Of a DNA stretch of 64,000 nt, positions 45,001 through 56,710 are shown piece after piece. The DNA is from Bugulina stolonifera. Its lineage: Eukaryota > Bryozoa > Gymnolaemata > Cheilostomatida > Bugulidae. Location: assembly GCA_935421135.1 (NCBI GenBank), contig OW285187.1, positions 6,572,001-6,636,000 of the forward strand, read 5' to 3'. The notes below the pieces were generated by a model. The model searched no databases. It was not told the origin of the DNA and saw only the letters and a list, made by a program, of their open reading frames with translations. Position numbers and translations under genes: made by a program. The first letter of the stretch is position 1, and the number at the start of each line of letters is the position of its first letter.

Positions 45001-47921
45001 GATTTAATGTGGAATCGACCTTAGACCTGAAAGGTGGACTGTACTGAAATTTTGAGGTTATAAACTGAATGCACCATTAGAAAGCCTAGTAGCAGCTGAA
45101 CCAGTTAGCACAATACCAGCTGGGCTCTATGATGTCATCATGGTACCCAGCTCTGCTAAAACTAGTGAAATACATCATTGCAGGGAGTGAATGCCAGACC
45201 AGGCATTGTGTTATTATAAACAGAAAATTTTAATTGAGATTTTATCCTTGTTGCACTAGGCATATCACAAAACGAAAAAATGGGTATGTAGAACAAATGC
45301 TAGTTAATATTCCTAGACAATAAAAAGTACAATTTGTTGCAAAAAATTATCAAATGACTTTTGAGTTTGCAATTTGATTGGTCAATAGGCTACTTGTTTA
45401 TCTCATGGATAACATGCCTACTTATTAGACTGGTGTGTTGAACATGTAGAACGTAGTACTAATAATTGCTAGCATCTGTTTTATTGAAAGAACACCATAT
45501 TTCTTATAAAACAGTTGTGAGAACGCAATATTGCTTCTATATAGTGTGTCAGAGTTGAGATAATCAAAGAAGAAGTTTTGAGAATTGACATAAAACTAGG
45601 TGGAGATAACTCTTAATGCTGACCTCACTATGGTTATTTTAGAAATTTTGGGGTCACTTTTTTGCAGTTTAGCATCTATTAGCTACTACTAAAACAGTTT
45701 AGATATATTTGTATAGGCACCAAGTAATACTAACATAGTTAATTCGGTGACAAACATTCTGAAATTTTCAGTACAGTCCACCTTGAAGACTTTAACATGA
45801 TATATACACTAAGCACTTCAAATTGGAATTTGTGTGAAACAGCCAGAGCTTGTATTTCTTTGTAGGCGCATGCTGCCCCTTATCAGGAGCTGCATCAATC
45901 CTATCACAGCTCAGTACAAGCAACCTTACAGGCTACTGTCGATAAACACAAAGCTGTTTTTGAAAAGGTCAGTCAAATTACAGCTTCTAGAAAATAATAG
46001 GTAGTGGATGTCATGGCATGGTAGTGGCCGTGGTCTAGCGATAGTCACTCTGGTCTTGCAGCAATGACACAAGTTTTCTGCAAGGACGTGCGTTCGAGTC
46101 CCACTAGTGACCTGGAGGTTTTAGTCCTGAAGAAGGTCTTCCCTCTGTGCCATATCACACTATAATAATATCCAGCTCTAGGAGCCATGGTGGCCCCTCG
46201 ATCAGCTCTGCTATGTGCTTGATGCCACGGATTATTATTATTAAAATGTACATGTAAATACCAAGGAAATCTCTAGTTGGCCGACCACACATACAATCAT
46301 GTAAGCCATTGACATAATAAGAAGTTGTCCTCTCCTTATAATAACAATAGTGAGAGAGGACAACTTCTTTTTACGGTGCCATGTTCTCACTTGTTTGCCT
46401 TAATGTTGGCTTGCAAAAATTTAAACTAAAAAGCCAAAATCACTTGTAATATTAGTTAAAAAGTTTGATCGCTGATGACATGATGGTCTAGGGGTAATAC
46501 GACAGCTGTAATTACTTGCTGCTAGCACTTGAGTTGGTGCAAGCCAATGTACATGACTGTGATATGAGAAGCATTAGTCTTGTTGTATACTTCGATAACA
46601 TTGTTCTCCTTTTTTAGGATATCAACTACGGGTTGGTGAAGCAATGCATAAAGTCACTCTATATTAAGAATATCAAGAAGCTTACTAAGGTAGGTTCTCT
46701 GAACTAAGTTATGGAAAAATATGCAGGAGGGGAAGTTCTACTAAAGGTCCCTCACCTACTCATGAACAGGGTCTAGGTCTAGTGAGGAGTTGTGTTCCAT
46801 TTTGGCTGTAGATTAGAATCTATTGAATTATGACCAATCAAAGTTACTGCCTGAATATGATGGTAAACCACTGAATAGCAGGGCTGAGTCAGAAGGATGG
46901 GGTGTTATCATTGAGTTTTGTATTTTCCCATCCTCTAGGCTATTTATGAAGTTGCTCTCTCTTACCTGTTATTAGTTTCACAGTGGTTATACAATGGCTC
47001 TGTTGGCAGTCGGTCTAGGTCTAGATGTAGTATCAAGAAAGATAGTGCTACTGTCTTAGGTGCATTTTTAACAGATATTTATTTTGAATGAATTCTATAA
47101 TCAGAGTGGTTGTATCTGATATTAGCAAGTCAGTTTTTGTCTAAGCAAACAAACATCATGCTGCTTTTTTCTAGGATGAGGCCTGTATTTTCATGAATAT
47201 TGTCAGAATGAACATCATATTTTCATGTTTGGTACCAAAGCTGTTGAAAGTAAATATGCATGTTTTAACCTAGATTTGTTCATTTGCATCATTGAAAAAT
47301 GTTTTAGACCTTCCTGACACTCTCCCTGACTGATGTAGCTAACAGAGTTCATCTGCCAAGTAGTGCTGATGCAGAGAAATATCTTTTGAAAATGGTAGGT
47401 ATCCTACTATCTACTAAATATTGAAGACTAACATGTGCATAAAATTTTTTTCACTGTATTGGTTATGACCTTGGGCCTCACAGGGTTAATATTTGTGAAG
47501 ATGCATGCACATGTATTACTGACAACTGTTTTGTGTATACAGATAGAAGATGGTGAAATATACGCCAAGATCAATAAGAAAGATGACATGGTAGAGTTTC
47601 ATGATAATCCAGAAAAGTATAACAACCCTCAAATGTTGGCCCATCTTCAGCAACAGGTAGAACTGTCATTAATAATGCGTGGTTCAACCGGCATATAAAT
47701 AAGTAATGATAGGTATTTCATGTTGGAGAGAGAATAACAATGATAATCTATTTTAGGAAAGGATATGCATGGCCATAAATAAAAAGATGAGCGAGATGGA
47801 AAGAGAGATATCTGTTACACCTGACTATGTCAGTAAGGTGGGCGCTTACACTGGAGATGATGATGGAGTTAAATCAAGCACCTCAGGTGCTCTAACTTCC
47901 CTTACAGACCACCTTCAATGA
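42029..47921 (+). CDS. COPS3: COP9 signalosome subunit 3
   Basis: Twelve exons: 42029-42086, 42488-42620, 43051-43205, 43468-43610, 44071-44145, 44426-44536, 44813-44953, 45866-45967, 46618-46689, 47308-47394, 47543-47656 and 47757-47921 (1356 bases, 451 residues; human 423). CSN3 is a PCI-domain scaffold subunit of the COP9 signalosome, which removes NEDD8 from cullin-RING ligases in cytosol and nucleus. Recognisable blocks: [20 protein letters not shown] (N-terminal helical repeats); [49 protein letters not shown]; the PCI winged-helix part [14 protein letters not shown]; and [17 protein letters not shown] with [14 protein letters not shown]. All introns are GT-AG with matching phases. Intron 8 carries a tRNA-derived SINE and a perfect hairpin. 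The gene is convergent with RBM22; the stop codons are about 200 bp apart. Confidence 0.94.
46021..46246 (+). repeat. tRNA-derived SINE
   Basis: A tRNA-like head with an A-box region TGGTCTAGCGATAGTCACTC (46030) and B box CGTTCGAGTCCC (46091-46102), followed by a tRNA-unrelated body and a short ATT-repeat tail. It lies in COPS3 intron 8. RNA polymerase III type promoter boxes and the ATT tail are typical of SINEs. It is not a functional tRNA, since no cloverleaf forms. Confidence 0.75.
46319..46369. repeat. Perfect 16-bp hairpin built of two inverted motif copies
   Basis: The stem AAGAAGTTGTCCTCTC (46319-46334) and its exact complement (46354-46369) are separated by a 19-base loop, in COPS3 intron 8. 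Each arm is one copy of the recurrent GRGRGGACAACTTC motif. Confidence 0.9.
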
Positions 47922-48124
47922 GACTAGTGCTATGCTACACCAATGACTGTCAGTTATAGCAACGTCCATTGCAACATTCATTTGCTACTGGGGATAGTGT
48001 TTTAATTTGGTGTTTACCAGCAAATTTTTATATAGTGTTAATATTTTCTGTATTATTTATATACAAAGAAAAAATTCATACATAATAAAATGGCATAGCA
48101 ACTATTATACATTATATATAGAAT

Positions 48125-51100
48125 TTAATGGTCAGTTTCCTTAGCTTGAGGGGCACCCATACGGGTGGGGTCCTGTGATGGGTAGTGCATCATCATTGGT
48201 GGTCTGGCCATCATCATTGGTCTCATTCCTTGGGGTGGAGGGGGCTGTGGCCCTCTATAACCTGGTCCCATCATAGGTGGACCTCCTACAACAGCAGGAA
48301 GACTGTTTTAACGCTATCCCACATTATAAACCACTTTAAATTACAAACCAGAGTATAGCAGCTGATTGAACGTATAGCTATTACAGTATTACATACCCAT
48401 AGCAGGCATTGGAGGTCTAGCCATCATTGGAAAACCTGGTGGAGGCCTCATCCTCATTGGAGCAGCATGAACAGGGGGTGGTAGGTTGAAGAAGTTATTG
48501 GACAGTTCCTCAGGAGGCATAGGCAAAGCTGTAACATAGAGGCAGCAAGATGTATGGGATATTGTTAAATAATTTTAAGCATGAACAATTCTAATCCACT
48601 AGCAAAACATGCTGAGAACTCCAATGTCAGACCACAGGGTAATTCCTTTCTATTGTCAGATGGGTTCTGGGTAACAGAGCACCAAATGAAAATTGAGTGC
48701 GACAACTATCATAGGGAAATCGTCAAAGTCAACATTGGTACAGTATAGGATTGGAGCACTTTGTGTCATACGAGTTCGGAATTTAGCAACACGACACATG
48801 GCCTTTGCATTGAATCTCCAACAGAGACTATTCTGGCTGACTGGCCTAATAATGCAACCAACTGAAAAATGAGAGGGAACATCAGGATATTACAATGTAT
48901 TATATACGCTTACCTCCAGGCAGACCCGGTACAGGGTTCACTTTGGGTTCTGCAGGTACGTTTGATGCAGTCTCCTTGACCCCTTGTTGAGCTTGATTTT
49001 TGCCCCACTTGATATTCATACGCCTATCTTTAATAATCAACTTATTGAAGGCTTTCTCTGCAGCTGTCTCGGCAGCACTTCGTTGTGTGAACTGAACGAA
49101 GGCACATTGTGACCCTCTTACGATATTCACAGACCGTAGTTCCCCATACTGGTAGAAGTTATCACTGTAAGAGATGTACTTGTTAGTAAGCTTTATGTAA
49201 TGTAATATCTTTCAAGAAGTATTGTCTTAGGAAGAGCAAAATGAAAATATCTGCACCCATATATTTTCAGGGTTCATTTTTTGAGAGGTAATTGCTGGAT
49301 ATAAAACTTGCAAGCTAAATACATAACACTGTACAGAGACAATAGGACTAACACTGTTTAGCCCATAGACCACTGTCGGTATATGTACGTACCTAAGATC
49401 CTTTTCTGTAATGTCATCACTAACATTGCCAACATATAGAGTAGTAATAGATTTATCTTCAGGTGGTGAGATCTTGGGCATCTGGCTATACCTGTCTAAC
49501 AGTTTGTTAGCAACAGGATCGTTCTGTCCATAGAACCGGTCTTTGATGTTCTGGTCAGCTAATGGATCATCCGGGTCTGTTGGTCGGTCATGTCTGCAAT
49601 ATAAGATTAGATACAATGCAGACTACACATTGGCCTACAGCATGATAATGTTGGAATGAGAAATGCAAAGCTACCACCTCCCCTTGATTCCATACACAAT
49701 CGCATATGTACGAGAATATGATTAATACAAAATATTGGTTTAAATCAATTCAACAATATATATTTTCTGAGCAAGTGCTGTCCTGAATCCTGGAAATATC
49801 AGATGAATTCATACCTGTATGGGCATTCCTCCCCACGCTTACATTCTCCTTTCACCCAGAAGGAGCAAATGTGAGGCCTATTCCTCTTGTAGTACGGCGT
49901 GTTCCTAGCCAGCTTCAATAGAATATCACTGGGGGCTTGAGACTTGCCTAAGCTGCCTGAAGGCCCATCCTCTGCGAGCTGTAACAACAGTCTAGTATTA
50001 GCATAGGCCTGGTGTATATTAATTACAATGCAAATGGTACATAGTAGAAGGAATTGTGGGTAAACACAGTAAAAACAAGGAGGAGAGTAACAATACCTGT
50101 TTCTCAGCATTAGCTATGTAATACTCTTTATTAACATCTGACTTCGGCATCTCATCTTTCATCTTCAAAGCTTGATCACGAACTTGCACAGGGAGTCCTA
50201 GACGACAGATAATCAACATAATTTATGATCCAGAAAAAGTTTTCGGTCCAAAAGTTTTAATCATGGCAATATAACAACCCTTCACTATTTAAAATTCATC
50301 TTTTAGTTTGTTGCTCAATCCAATCTCGCTGGCAAATAATAGGTACTGAACTATTAGTGTCTCTCCTCAGATATATGGATGAATATTAATCTATGAAATC
50401 AAATGTGCTGCAAGCCCACATTAAAACATGGAGAGAATCGCATAGAGATTGTATAGATGACCAGAGAGGGTCCATACCATATTCAAGATCCAACAAGCAG
50501 GTCTGACAAACATTTTTCAACTTGGCACAAGTTTGGCAAACTTCAGTCTTCTTAAACCTCATCCTAGCACCTGGGCACCATCGAAAAACTGTAAATGGTC
50601 TTGCGCATATTTTGCATTCTTTTCCAAATTTGTCTTTTGTCTAAAAACAGGTTTAAATTATGTGTCTGTCATACAACACTCAAGTAAAAATGCATTAAGC
50701 AATCTATTTTCCGAGCTGAAAAACAGTAAATTGGAAAAATAAAATCCTCTATCTTAGTTTTGTATGACATTAAAACGTCATTGGAGAAAAAATCAACTTG
50801 CAGCCTATCACATTACTAATAATCTAATGAGCATAGCATGTAGTATAATCCTAGTTACTCACCATTCTAACATATGGGTTATCTCCCAGACAGGTTTGAC
50901 AAAGAATGGGAAAGTCCTGAAAAATAAGTAACACATATGAAAGATAGATTAGACAAATCAAGATCATAGCTTTGTAGGATTTAAGTAAATTTTCATGAGC
51001 TGAGCTACCTGGCCACTGTATGTGAGGAAGAGAGAATTGAGGAGATAATGAACCAACTTCAGTTCTTTCAAATAGCCTATTCTAGTGAAATTAGTGTATT

Positions 51101-51895
51101 GTTTGTGTTCAGAGATTCTATTAATGAGATGGGATCGAACATGAACAAAACAAAGCCACCTGGTTTATCAAGAACATCAAAGGAAAGCATGGTGTCTTAA
51201 AATGACATACTGGTCTTCCGTTACAGACAAATCATACTCTTTTAATGAGAATCCTTACACAAAAACACAGATGTGAAGCCCTATTCCCATGCACACAATG
51301 ATATGAGGAAACGATAGATGAGATTTGGCAAATTTCTATGACAAAAAGAGAACCTATCGCAATCCATGCCACATCACATCAACAGTTTGCTACAAATCAT
51401 AAAAACCATAAAAGGTTGGGAACCTCCTGTATCGTGTATGACCAACGTTTCCCCCCTTATCTCACACATATTACGTCCTCCATTTTATACCATAATAGTG
51501 GTTCAAGAAAGAGGGTTTTAAATCCATTGAGATATATAGAAATGAATACATAACCAGATATTATCCGAATGAGAATCAGAAATGAGACTCGAACACGAAT
51601 AGCCTAGATGATGGTGATTGAATAAATACCTCTATGACTACGACTCAATTCGCACCTCAATCCAATGGGTCGCCTCTTGAAATGTACTCAATACAATAGA
51701 TTTAAACAAATGAATGTTAATAATGAAATATTAATATAAACTTTCTGGGTACAATCATGTTTCAACACCATTTTTAACCACAGACAAATGGGAGCAATGA
51801 ATGAATATCAATATCAATATGAATTGGAAAAAAATTGTTACCGCCTCTTCCCATCCTTGTCTGTTGTAAGTGTTTGCACTCTTGGAGGTTGCCAT
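48125..51895 (-). CDS. RBM22: Pre-mRNA-splicing factor RBM22
   Basis: Nine exons: 51895-51842, 50916-50863, 50640-50478, 50197-50097, 49978-49815, 49593-49393, 49164-48914, 48528-48397 and 48285-48125 (1281 bases, 426 residues; human 420). RBM22 (yeast Ecm2/Cwc2-like) contacts U6 snRNA and the intron in the activated spliceosome. Domains: start [21 protein letters not shown]; a Cys-rich N-terminal zinc region (CQTC, CKIC, CQTC, CQTC) at about 25-85; a CCCH finger [19 protein letters not shown] at about 160; an RRM with RNP2 LYVGNV and RNP1 CAFVQF at about 225-300; and a Pro/Met/Gly-rich tail ending in the family motif [12 protein letters not shown]. All introns are GT-AG with matching phases. 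All zinc ligands and RNP motifs are intact. Confidence 0.97.
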
Positions 51896-52265
51896 CTTTT
51901 TTCCTGAACTTGAATTCTACGACCTGAAAAAAGAGATCGATCTTTGAACTGAAACCATAGAGGTATCACTATATGACTGAAACACTCATCCTATGAACTG
52001 AACTGAATAATCTTCGTCCAATGTCGCTCAATTAACTGAGGGTAGGTACATTGTTTCGCTTTTTACTAACGAATTTTTAAAAAGTGCTGTTGTTTATTTT
52101 GAAGTATTTTGATTTTTGCTTGATATTTTTAGTTTTGAAATAAACCAGTATTAAAAACGTAAATTACTCAATTTTGGCAGTTTGCAACGTTTTTGTAAAA
52201 TATGATTAATGCGTAGCTCTGAATAATGTTTAATTATAGAATGATAGAGTTATCTTCTCTCGATG
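51896..52265. other. RBM22 upstream region
   Basis: Expected promoter and 5'UTR of RBM22. No other feature until the MITE target site at 52258. Confidence 0.5.
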
Positions 52266-52571
52266 CAGGGGCGGATATAGGAAAAATTTCAACACCAGCC
52301 TATTTTCAAGAAGTCATGGATTTCACGCGTCTGAGTGAGTTAGTACAAGATAAGTGTGGAACATGAACATGTATGGGTACAGTCTACACATATAACATGA
52401 CTATTACAGCACTATACAATGACTGTACTGCCTGAGCAAGTACATGTAAATAGAAAATGAATTGAAGCCTGGACATGCATAGTATTGATAGTTTACAGAA
52501 CACAGCTAGTATTGCATGCTTGATTGAACATACGCCTAGGATGGTGGCGTGGGTGCCTAAAGCCGCCCCTG
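52266..52571. mobile_element. hAT-like MITE (306 bp)
   Basis: Ends CAGGGGCGGATATAGG and (complement of the right end) CAGGGGCGGCTTTAGG, 14 of 16 identical. Flanked by 8-bp sites TCTCGATG (52258-52265) and TCTCTATG (52572-52579), differing at one base. CAGGGGCGG ends with 8-bp duplications are typical of hAT MITEs. It lies about 370 bp upstream of RBM22. Confidence 0.85.
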
Positions 52572-52601
52572 TCTCTATGCATAAAATTATTTCCAAAGAG
52601 A

Positions 52602-53048
52602 GTAAAAGGAAAGAGGGATCACCCATATAGTTTGGTATTCCAAACAATACAAACTAAACAAATATTACATCCCAAACTTGGAATACCAAGCTCTATAGGA
52701 TCACTCCGGCCAAGAACTGTCTCAACCCCGCCTCTAAACGCAATAAAGATTAAGTAAGGAGTTGTACTGCCTTGTGTACACATCCTCTATGATGATTGGC
52801 GTTCCGCGGACCAATAAGAGGCATTCCCTTCTAACGGGCTCGTATAAACCCTTTACTTACATCAACGAGATATCAATACAGGATCCTAAATATAACAATT
52901 GTTAAGCTGCGATTACAGTCGAACAACTATCTAAAATATCAGTAGGCAAATGGCGGGAAAGTAAATCGCGGAACGTTGGTACCGCCAAATTGAGCGTATT
53001 TGGTGAGAAAGGGTATTATCATTGAGTGATCCCTCTTTCCTTTTACCC
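52602..53048. repeat. Short inverted repeat pair
   Basis: GTAAAAGGAAAGAGGGATCAC at about 52607 recurs inverted at about 53028. Between them, 52631-52691 holds a second hairpin, TTGGTATTCCAA with TTGGAATACCAA. Confidence 0.75.
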
Positions 53049-54343
53049 TTTTTGATAGAGTAATCTCTCTCCTCTATGTAATACTGTACTGTTTTCAGTG
53101 TAGGTTTACATGCAGGTGCCGAGGCATAAGCATGGGAAGGGCTTGGAAGTTGGTAGAGGACGACCAAGTGACCTTCCACACATTACATAAAAGAGTGAAC
53201 AGTTATTAGGTGCTCTTGTTATTATGTATCTGACGTAGGCCGATGCTGAGACTCATCGAAGAGTCCAGGACCGACGTAGGTCTTGTAGACTTTATACTCC
53301 AGAGGAGTACAATGAAAGATCTGGTATTCTAGGGTTTTAAGCCCGACGCTAGATTCATATAGAATCCGGGATCGACCTAAGTCGTAGAAGTGGTGTAGAG
53401 ATATGCTTAAACGGGGATGGGGATGAACTCGAGCCGTATGGATCTATGGATCCGCCGGTGGAGTTACCCGCCTACAAGAGTAAGCCTCTATTATAGGTTT
53501 GAGTTAGGAGATGTTGCTTTATTAGAGCGCAATCAACAACTGATTTCATACAGAAAATGTGCTACCTTATATACTAAATCTACTTCCGGCAAAAAGAGGC
53601 CGATAAGGTATCGGCCGGCCGATAAGGTGTCGGGTCCGGAACTGATGCAACAACATGGATGGTTCCGCCCGACGTCAGCCACAAAAAGGGTCGGCCTTGG
53701 CACAAAATGTGCTTACAATGGTCCGAAATGGAAAGTATATAAGTATGAGCCTATTCCAAGATATCGACCTTAAAAACTACATGGTAAAAGACTCTGTTTA
53801 ATACAATCAGATAAGAGAAGATAATTGCTTATAATATGTGGGAAAAACCAAGTGTAATTGCAATAATCTGATTGGAGAATAACAATAATAGAGCACACGA
53901 TAAGTGATTGATTATATAAGATAGTATAAGCATGCATGTATAATAATTGTACAAGGTAAGACAATCATGCATGAATGGATAATATGGATAAGTGTGTGTA
54001 TGCATAATCATGTAACAATGTTAATGTATGTAAAGCATAAGAACTCAGTCTATGTCCAGGCAGGCTGTTTCATCACAATACTTTGTCTCACCGTGTACGC
54101 CCAATTTGGCGGCACTGATGTTCCGCAATTCACTTTCCTGTCATTTGCCTCGTATTTTGGATAGCTGCTCGACTGTACTCGCAGCTTAACGATTGTTATA
54201 CTTAGGATCCTGTATTGATATGGCATTGGTGTAAATAGAGGGTTTATACGAGCCCAGTGTAAGGAAGCGCTTCTTATTGGTCCGTGGAACGCCAATCATC
54301 ATAGTGGGTTTGTACACAAGGTAGCACAACTCCTTACTTAATC
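52748..54343. mobile_element. Foldback structure with 270-bp inverted arms
   Basis: The left arm (52748-53020) and right arm (54076-54343) are inverted copies, both starting GATTAAGTAAGGAGTTGT at their outer ends and sharing ATGATGATTGGCGTTCC, GGGCTCGTATAAACCCT, CAATACAGGATCCTAA and CCGCCAAATTG. They are well matched but not identical. Between the arms sits a solo-LTR-like repeat (53115-53740). A DNA transposon with long terminal inverted repeats, or an inverted duplication, would explain it. No transposase was found and no target duplication is obvious. Confidence 0.75.
53115..53740 (-). repeat. Solo-LTR-like dispersed repeat, copy 2
   Basis: Homologue of 23871-24476. On the minus strand, TATATAAGG precedes AATAAAGCAACATCTCC by about 50 bases, consistent with an LTR promoter and polyadenylation signal. 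It is nested between the arms of the foldback structure. A 118-codon open frame across it on the plus strand is not considered a gene. Confidence 0.65.
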
Positions 54344-54945
54344 TATGGTTTGTCCCAATAAACCAAAGAGGTCCTATGTCTTCTTTAGAACGTACTAGAG
54401 CATGGTGCAAGAGGTACACCTCATTTGTTTTTAAAAACAAATAGCTTTAATATATTGTCAGAATTACTGCGGTCATGTGTTCATGTTATACCAACATATT
54501 ATATTTGTTACTTTGTTGGTTGCAGTAATTGTGATTTGAGTTCACGTATAGTCCTGAGCAGGAAACTACCATGGTAGGCATAAGTTTTTGCATAAATAGT
54601 GAGTGGGTCACCTCTTGTAGCAGCTCTAGTGACAATTGCATCAGCAGAACGACTGTTCATGAGCCCATCATACAGTGTAAGTATTGGCAAAAGCTTTGTG
54701 GTGTTCTTCATTCGCCAAAATGCGTAAGAGGAGGTTATGTCAGTTCTTCCTGCTAAGAGTGTCAGGATTAAGTTTCTTGAGGACAGTAGATATGCTAACT
54801 CTACCTTTTAAGTGTTGCATCATGTTGACATGTTGTTAATTTGGTCATGAACAGTGTTGGAAATCGAACAAATGAAGTGATTGCACAGTGCATGCAATCT
54901 TACAGATTAGTATACTTGTATAGCTAAAAAATTAGTGAATTACTG

Positions 54946-55005
54946 AGATTCGTACTCAAGATCGAATGAATGACAGTCAAACACTCTACCACTACACTAT
55001 CAGAT
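54946..55005 (-). repeat. tRNA-like relic
   Basis: Minus strand: A-box-like TAGTGTAGTGGTAGAGTG and a degenerate B box GAGTACGAATCTC. The spacing fits a tRNA body, but the stems are degraded. tRNA pseudogene or SINE head. Confidence 0.4.
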
Positions 55006-56574
55006 CCACAGTGACTGTATGGGGAAAACTAGCTATGAAAATAATGGTGCAACCCTGCTAAAATCGTCTTGTGCATATTTTATTCAAATGTTATAAATAT
55101 AATTTCAGTTTCATGTATGTGTTTTAACCAAGTATTATAGACATAATTTCACCAATCCTATGTGTTTTGATTTATATTTCAGTTTTCATAGTGTTTGATC
55201 TCAAAATAAATGAACAATATAAACATCAGCTGAAACTTGGATCATTCTGGTAAGCAATATGCTTATGCAATACATTATAAACCAAAGGGCAACCAATAGG
55301 GCCTACAGCCACAAATACGCATGCTGGGGAGAAATATAATAAATAATGTAAACCACCTAGTCAAAACACCACCACCTATGTATCTACCAAGAGAAGTAAT
55401 TGGTCAGCTGTGCAGTCTTTTAACAGGCCAGTCCAATCTACTGGCATTTCTTTCTAATGTCAATCTGACATTATGCACCAATATGCCCATGCCTAGAAGA
55501 AGATGGCCCAACTACCAGTTATTCTTAGATTCATCAAACAATAATGTCACTGGTTTCTTTCATCTGAGAAAGTGACAGATTTTTTAGTCTATCTACTTTT
55601 AGTAACTGTCTAAACTCTACATGCATCACCAAAAATGCAATGCATGCTTGCCAAAAAATTATCAGTTGTCCACTCATGTTTCAATAATTTAGAAATTGTC
55701 TACTCGTGCTCGCATGTTCTACAATTAAGAGTTATCTGTCCATACTTCTCAGGAGTAACCTACATTCTCATTACATGAAATAGTCTCGAAGAATTATACT
55801 ATATTTTCACGCAAACGTTCTAATACTTCATAACTATTATTGTTAAATTTTGTTCCAAAAAATAGAGGTTTTATTTTATTTTGCAACTTTTTTTGTAAAT
55901 TTAAAAAACTGAATAACTTGAATAACTCACCTTCTAGCCGAGAATTAAGTCGCTCAGTCCGACTAACGTTTACATTACAAATAGTTACATGTTTATACTC
56001 ATATTGATATTCATGTAGTGTATGTATTTGCAAAAGGAATCTTTGTTATTGTACCAACTTGTATTGTGACTATAGGAGTTACAGTGGTGATCAACAACAG
56101 GTATGAGAATATTTTTACGTTTATAATTATTAACATTGAAATTACATTGTGAGTTTTGTCTGGTCTGTAAGTCAAAGTGACTCTCCGAGACGAGTGTCAA
56201 AGTGAAAGTGTCTGACCCCAACTCTCTCCTATCTCTGACTCTCTCACACTCTGGACCTATTCAGTTGAGAATTCAATAGAAAAGCGTGAACATTTACATA
56301 ATAATTATTATGTTATACCTTTCGATGTATATATTCTAATCGTCTCTTGGTAGAGACATGTAGAACGGTTGCTGGTTATTGTTGTGCACGAATTCGAATA
56401 ACCCTAACAAAGAATGAGTGAGTTGAAGAATGATTGGGTAGTGGTATGTTGTTGGATTACTCCATGCCTGGCGTTATGAGTTTGTTGGTTGTTATAATTG
56501 ATTATTGTCCAGACCGAAGTTATGATAGTGTAGGTAATTGCTCTAAGTCTATAGGCTATTTTAGTATTAGTAAG

Positions 56575-56710
56575 TAATTTATTATAAATGATTATAATTA
56601 TAATAATTATAATAATGATTATTGTTGTAATTAATTATAATAATGATAATTATTATTATAAAATAATATAAAATAAATAATTATAATAAACCCATTGATA
56701 TTAATTAAAA
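56575..56710. repeat. AT-only (ATT/TAA)n tract
   Basis: Long run of ATTATAATTATAATAA words, partly self-complementary. Confidence 0.8.

Noticed and set aside
42029..47921. Proteasome subunit PSMD3 as the identity of the PCI gene
   Set aside because: The blocks [17 protein letters not shown] and [14 protein letters not shown] match CSN3, not PSMD3.
53417..53773. 118-codon open frame on the plus strand
   Set aside because: It lies wholly in the LTR-like repeat; the other copy (23871-24476) does not keep the frame and the composition is not protein-like.
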